Positions 22,259 to 25,923 of a DNA stretch of 25,923 nucleotides are shown piece after piece (position 1 is the first letter of the stretch; each line of letters opens with the position of its first letter). The translations under genes and the position numbers were made by a program. This DNA is from an uncultured Clostridia bacterium. Lineage in GTDB: Bacteria > Bacillota > Clostridia > UBA1381. The stretch lies in NCBI GenBank assembly GCA_934454215.1, contig CAKSGG010000038.1, positions 1 through 25,923 on the forward strand, in the 5' to 3' direction. Below the pieces are notes generated by a model. That model searched no databases, was not told the origin of the DNA, and saw only the letters and a list, made by a program, of their open reading frames with translations.

Positions 22259-24199
22259 CTATATTAAAATTTCAAATAGTCTTGCGCTGATATTTTTATC
22301 AAGCTTTAGCGAAAGCTTACCTCCGCAAAAATTAAATTCGGTCGGTATATCGGGGTAAATCTGCGATATTTTTCCGCTGTGTCCCGCATATTTTGACAAA
22401 TCGAATATTTCCGTATTTTCGCTTGAATTTATGCGCCAGACTGCAAGAATTATCTTGTTTTTATTTTGCAGTCCGAAGCAGTAAAAGCCTTTTTCCTCAA
22501 TATTTATTGTCCCTGACGGATATATCGGATATGCGTCCTTGATAAAACTGCGGTTCGCCTTATATAATTTCACTGCGTCCTTGATAAGCTTCATATTTTT
22601 TTCGTCTGCGTATTCTATATGCCCCGAAAGGTACATTGCTCCGAGTATTGACGTTATCATATTAAATGATGTTTCCTCACCGTCGGCATATGAATTGAGT
22701 ATATCCTCCGAAAAATAATCAGCCGTTTTTTTGTCTTTAAACTCATACGGCAGAGGGTAGGGATATGACCATATACCGCATTTTTCAGGCTCCGTATATG
22801 CCATAGTTCCCGATATTATTGACGGATTGTTATAATAATATTCCTGGTCGCTCGTACTCATCATATAAAAATTACGCATTGTTGCGCCGTCGCTCCTGAG
22901 CGCACCGCTGCCGCAGTTTTCGATATATAAATCGGGATATTTTAATTCAACCTCAAAAATAAAGCTGTTGAATGCGTCACTGCATTGCCTTAATTTTTCC
23001 GAGCCGCCGTCATAGCCGATACCCGATGTCTGGTTAAAGTCATTTTTTATAAAGCGCACTCCCTTTTGATAAAGCCCGTCAAACACGCTCATAAAATAGT
23101 CCCGTACTTCCTTTTGCGTAAAATCAATTATACATCTTCCGCCGCTGCCCACATATTCGCCGTTCTTTGTCAAAAGATATTTATTCATCTTTTCAAAAAG
23201 CTTTGAATTTTTCGTTACGCTGTCGATTTCAAGCCATATCCCGGGTTTCATGCCCTTGCTTTTTATATAATTGATTATTCCGTCAAAGCCGTATTTTCCG
23301 AAATGACTGTCGTCCTGCTCCCAGTCTCCCAATATATTCGTCTTATTATCGGGTCTGTACCAGCCTGCGTCTATACAGAAAACCTCGCACCCGACCTCAG
23401 CGGCGCTGTCGATTAACGGAATCAGCTTTTTATCGTCAGGATTTGCCCAAAGACAATTCATGTAGTCGTTAAATACTGCGGGAATATCGTCAAATCTGAC
23501 ATTTGCGGTTTTTCTCTTGAATTTTATAATTTTCTTTACAGCCTCTTCAAAATCGCCGTCAACATTTCCGTATACGCACGGTATTGTCATATACTCCTCT
23601 CCACTCTCCAAATCATACGACCAGTTATCGTTGTTATAAAAAGCTCCGTTCATTTCGGCGTATAATAAACCGCCGCTTAAAACGCCTATTTCCATGTACC
23701 AGTTACTTGCCGTTTCGGTTTCAAAGAACCATGTTTTTCCAAGTTCCCTGTCCTCCAGAATAAATATCGGGTAATATATATTCGTACTTTGATTTCCTAT
23801 TCCTCTGATATTTATAACATTTGAGCATTTATGATTTGACGCATTATATAAGCCCAAATCCGCAAGACCTCCTCTGCGCCGCTGCGCCTCTCCCTGCCAT
23901 GTACTGAAGCAGTAATGAAGAACAAATCTTCTCTTATCATACCACGGCAGTACAGCGCCATCTCCGATGTCCGAAACATATGCGGAGCTGACGTGTTTCA
24001 GCTTTACGGTATTATTTGATATATTCTTAACCGTTACGGTTTGGAACACAGCATTGTCAAAATTTTCGGCATTTACCTTAACTTCAAGCCTTTCATTTTT
24101 GAATATTCCGTTATATTCTTCAAATTCCATACCCGATGCTCCCGACGAAATATAAGGCGCACCGCTGTCGCCGTATTCTTTAATTATAAATTTTTCCAT
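22259..24199 (-). CDS. GH36-type alpha-galactosidase
   Basis: 646 residues from ATG 24199 (AGGAG nine bases upstream; a TTG two codons earlier is too close to that site). The N-terminal ~220 residues are beta-rich, and the catalytic barrel runs from about 245 to 540. Typical clan GH-D motifs are VFCIDAGWYRPDN, GDWEQDDSHFG, KPGIWLEID, FIKNDFN with the likely nucleophile Asp387, ENCGSGALRSDG, and STSDQEYY with the likely acid/base Asp451. It should release alpha-linked galactose or a related sugar. There is no signal peptide, so it is cytoplasmic and acts on imported oligosaccharides. It follows the GH105-like gene by 15 bases. It is somewhat shorter than the ~730-residue classic enzymes, but the catalytic part is complete. 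Confidence 0.85.
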   Translation of the reverse strand: MEKFIIKEYGDSGAPYISSGASGMEFEEYNGIFKNERLEVKVNAENFDNAVFQTVTVKNISNNTVKLKHVSSAYVSDIGDGAVLPWYDKRRFVLHYCFSTWQGEAQRRRGGLADLGLYNASNHKCSNVINIRGIGNQSTNIYYPIFILEDRELGKTWFFETETASNWYMEIGVLSGGLLYAEMNGAFYNNDNWSYDLESGEEYMTIPCVYGNVDGDFEEAVKKIIKFKRKTANVRFDDIPAVFNDYMNCLWANPDDKKLIPLIDSAAEVGCEVFCIDAGWYRPDNKTNILGDWEQDDSHFGKYGFDGIINYIKSKGMKPGIWLEIDSVTKNSKLFEKMNKYLLTKNGEYVGSGGRCIIDFTQKEVRDYFMSVFDGLYQKGVRFIKNDFNQTSGIGYDGGSEKLRQCSDAFNSFIFEVELKYPDLYIENCGSGALRSDGATMRNFYMMSTSDQEYYYNNPSIISGTMAYTEPEKCGIWSYPYPLPYEFKDKKTADYFSEDILNSYADGEETSFNMITSILGAMYLSGHIEYADEKNMKLIKDAVKLYKANRSFIKDAYPIYPSGTINIEEKGFYCFGLQNKNKIILAVWRINSSENTEIFDLSKYAGHSGKISQIYPDIPTEFNFCGGKLSLKLDKNISARLFEILI

Positions 24200-24214
24200 T
24201 TTCAAAATCTCCTG

Positions 24215-25207
24215 TTATTTCAGCTCTCTGCCGTTTTTGTCAAAGCCAGTTTCTTTTTGATATTCGTCAAATGACTTATAATCCTTTCCGCCGATACGGT
24301 TAATTAACAGCATATTTTCAGTGCAATAGATATTTCCGTCAATGCTGAACTGCTTTTCAGCCTCCTTTGAGGCAACGGAATATACAGCCGCTCCGTACGG
24401 CGCATTATAGAAAAGATTATTTTTAATTTCCAGACTTCCGCCTTTTTCGGGCACATCGTACTGTGACGGTTCAATTATACTGCATCTCCAAAATCCGTCG
24501 CTCATCTGCCATTTAACTAATGCCGCCGCCGTATCCTTGAAAATCGTTTCATATTCCTTGTAATGAGGGTTATCCTTTGGCAAAACCGCCAATGTTCTTG
24601 CTATTCCTCCCATTACCCAGCCGTTGCCTCTGCCCCAAAAGATTTTCTTTCCGCCGGGGGTTTGTTTCTTTTCAAACAGATAATTTTCATCTCTGAACCA
24701 CATATGCTCATCGGTATCGTATAATTTGCGTTCGTATGCGGTATTGCAAAACAGCTTATACGCCTTTTCAAAATATCTGCTGTCATTCATCTCAGCGCCC
24801 ATCATATTATAAAACGGCAGTGCCATATAAATCGTATCTATCCACCACCAGTAATCGTTATTGGGGTCGTTAAGCACAATTTCCATTCCGTCAAGCATAT
24901 TCTGCATAGTTCCTGCGTTCTGATTTATTTTTAAAAGCTCCAGATATGTCTGACCGCATATTTTGTAGTCCGCATTTCTGTACGCCCATTCCTTGCCGTC
25001 ATCATAAAAACTCCAGTTGTTCTCCTTTGCCCATTTGAAAGCATAATCCAGATATGACTGCTTGCCCGTTATTCTGTATGCCGCCATGCAGCCTATGAAA
25101 TACGCTCCCTTCTGCCATGCGCAGTCACCGCATTCGGGATTTTGCGAAATGTAATAATCATTTGCCTTTTCGGCAAGCTTTTTTATTTTTTCTGTATTCA
25201 TGTTCAT
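24215..25207 (-). CDS. GH105-like glycoside hydrolase with beta-helix tail (chimeric, probably non-functional)
   Basis: 330 residues, no signal peptide, AGGAG five bases before the ATG. Residues 1 to about 255 follow GH105/GH88-type unsaturated uronyl hydrolases: WQKGAYFIGCMAAYRITG, WWWIDTIYMALPF, FWGRGNGWVMGGIARTLAVLP, and KWQMSDGFWRCSIIEP. In the family this is followed by an ETSGS/F-type segment and ~100 more residues that finish the (alpha/alpha)6 barrel. Here, after PEKGGS (residues ~253-258), the sequence changes to LEIKNNLFYNAPYGAAVYS and ends NIYCTENMLLINRIGGKDY plus SFDEYQKETGFDKNG. That is the look of the last coil and tail of a parallel beta-helix polysaccharide lyase-type protein. 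A fusion by deletion between two neighbouring CAZyme genes is likely; an assembly join is possible. Confidence 0.7.
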   Translation of the reverse strand: MNMNTEKIKKLAEKANDYYISQNPECGDCAWQKGAYFIGCMAAYRITGKQSYLDYAFKWAKENNWSFYDDGKEWAYRNADYKICGQTYLELLKINQNAGTMQNMLDGMEIVLNDPNNDYWWWIDTIYMALPFYNMMGAEMNDSRYFEKAYKLFCNTAYERKLYDTDEHMWFRDENYLFEKKQTPGGKKIFWGRGNGWVMGGIARTLAVLPKDNPHYKEYETIFKDTAAALVKWQMSDGFWRCSIIEPSQYDVPEKGGSLEIKNNLFYNAPYGAAVYSVASKEAEKQFSIDGNIYCTENMLLINRIGGKDYKSFDEYQKETGFDKNGRELK

Positions 25208-25220
25208 TATTTCTCCTTTT

Positions 25221-25258
25221 AAAAATTAAAGGGCCGCCGCTCGGTGCAGCAGCCCTTT
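25221..25258 (-). terminator. Terminator between the surface-protein gene and the GH105-like gene
   Basis: On the minus strand AAAGGGCTGCTGC-ACCGA-GCGGCGGCCCTTT (two G-U pairs, 13 base pairs, 25258-25228) is followed by AATTTTT. It stands after the surface-protein gene. The ribosome binding site of the GH105-like gene begins within a few bases of its T-run, so it also works as a barrier in front of that gene. Confidence 0.85.
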
Positions 25259-25337
25259 GTGTTAAAATTTATTCTGCTGTTTTGTCCGTTACCGTTGCTT
25301 TAATTATATTTGTAAGCGGTTTATTATTGCTCTTGTC

Positions 25338-25923
25338 TCAAACAAATACATTTATATCCGATGTATCCGTTACGTCAAAGTCAAGCTTTGCCGAGGCGTT
25401 CTGCGCTCCCGATACGTTTACGTTTGCAAGCTTAACGCTCTTAAGAGTATTATCCCCGTTATACTCTGCCGCCGCTATCATTACGGTGTTGCCTGCTCCG
25501 TAAAGGCTTTGAGTATTAACCGATACCGTTACTTTCTGCTCCGCTTTTGTGCTGTACGCATTTGCGCTTGTTGCAAAAAATCCGCTTTCGGCTTTTCTTA
25601 CGGTATAATATGCCTTTGAAATATTATCTTCCGACACTACAGCCAAAATCTGTCCGTCAACAAGTTCATCGTCCATATCAGCCTTTTCTTTAAATGTTCC
25701 GTCCTTGTAAATATACAGTGATTTTGCGCCGTAATTCAGATTGTCCGTCAAATCATATCCTGTCAGAATATTGCTTGTTGTGTAAATTTCCGATGTGACT
25801 TTACAGATTGTTATATTGCTTTCGTCCGTAACGCTTATATCAACGCTCTTATCCTGCGAAGCCTGATAACCGCCCGAATAAATATCCACATTGTCAATAT
25901 ACATAACGCCTATGGGGTTATCC
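25338..25923 (-). CDS. C-terminal part of a large surface protein, ended by a late TGA
   Basis: The frame is open to the right edge, so the N-terminus lies outside; the ATG at 25904 is internal (the upstream codons read DNPIGV, continuing as MYIDNVDIYSGG). The visible ~195 residues are beta-rich: a carbohydrate-binding-like end (YIDNVDIY), a middle with YKDGTFKEKADMDDELVDGQ, and a C-terminal Ig-like module (VMIAAAEYNGDNTLKSVKLA, AKLDFDVTDTSDINVFV) common at the end of clostridial cell-surface CAZymes and SLH proteins. In that module the next residues are normally W-D-x-x...KPLT. Here TGA (25340-25338) stands at the Trp codon, and the frame continues DKSNNKPLTNIIKATVTDKT to TAA at 25271-25269. 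One TGG-to-TGA change would remove 23 residues. The catalytic part, if any, is not visible. Confidence 0.65.
   Translation of the reverse strand, partial: DNPIGVMYIDNVDIYSGGYQASQDKSVDISVTDESNITICKVTSEIYTTSNILTGYDLTDNLNYGAKSLYIYKDGTFKEKADMDDELVDGQILAVVSEDNISKAYYTVRKAESGFFATSANAYSTKAEQKVTVSVNTQSLYGAGNTVMIAAAEYNGDNTLKSVKLANVNVSGAQNASAKLDFDVTDTSDINVFV

Noticed and set aside
25338..25340. Selenocysteine at the TGA
   Set aside because: The conserved residue expected is Trp, not Cys, and no redox protein context or obvious hairpin follows.
1..25923. CRISPR arrays, tRNA genes, prophage or complete insertion sequences
   Set aside because: No regularly spaced repeats, no cloverleaf sequences in the intergenic gaps, and no transposase, integrase or phage genes were seen.

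Overview
The window looks like a chromosomal segment of a low- to mid-GC, Gram-positive, anaerobic Clostridia-type bacterium. The evidence is a Bacillota division cluster (yggS, sepF, ylmH, divIVA), a RicT/PSP1 protein, a small 2[4Fe-4S] ferredoxin, an S-layer-homology (SLH) surface protein, strong AGGAGG-type ribosome binding sites, and TTGACA/TATAAT promoters with 17-base spacing. SLH and large surface proteins together with a GH105-like and a GH36 enzyme suggest a plant-polysaccharide degrader of the Oscillospirales/Monoglobus kind; that placement is inference only.

Left edge (1-1374): a strong minus-strand promoter of rRNA-operon type reads off the left edge. It is followed by an AT-rich accessory patch: a SLOG/YpsA-like protein, an XRE regulator, and a second XRE gene broken by one stop codon. 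Division block (1344-6695, minus): one promoter precedes a phosphoribosyltransferase, patatin phospholipase, HlyD-like membrane protein, YggS, SepF, YlmH and DivIVA, closed by a terminator. Divergent plus-strand block (6790-13392): a small membrane protein and RicT; a 56-residue ferredoxin with its own promoter; a C11/clostripain-like lipoprotein that seems to lack its catalytic residues; then phosphoglucomutase and an aldo/keto reductase overlapping by 4 bases. A strong bidirectional terminator separates these from the next block.

Export block (13492-19754, minus): a MacA-like adaptor, MacB-type ATPase and permease, and an SLH surface protein, read from one promoter. Then YchF with a GT-C-like membrane glycosyltransferase (19797-22139, minus). 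The right edge (22259-25923, minus) holds a GH36 alpha-galactosidase, a GH105-like protein whose C-terminus is replaced by a beta-helix tail, and the end of a large surface protein with a late nonsense codon.

The most unusual observations are these. (1) A ~126-bp structured inverted-repeat element appears to have split the ferredoxin terminator; removing it restores a normal terminator. (2) A related hairpin core recurs about 4.8 kb away in another intergenic region. (3) The GH105/beta-helix chimera. (4) Two genes are interrupted by single nonsense codons although TAG and TGA end other genes here. (5) The C11 homologue looks like a pseudo-protease. No CRISPR array, tRNA, transposase or complete rRNA gene is visible.
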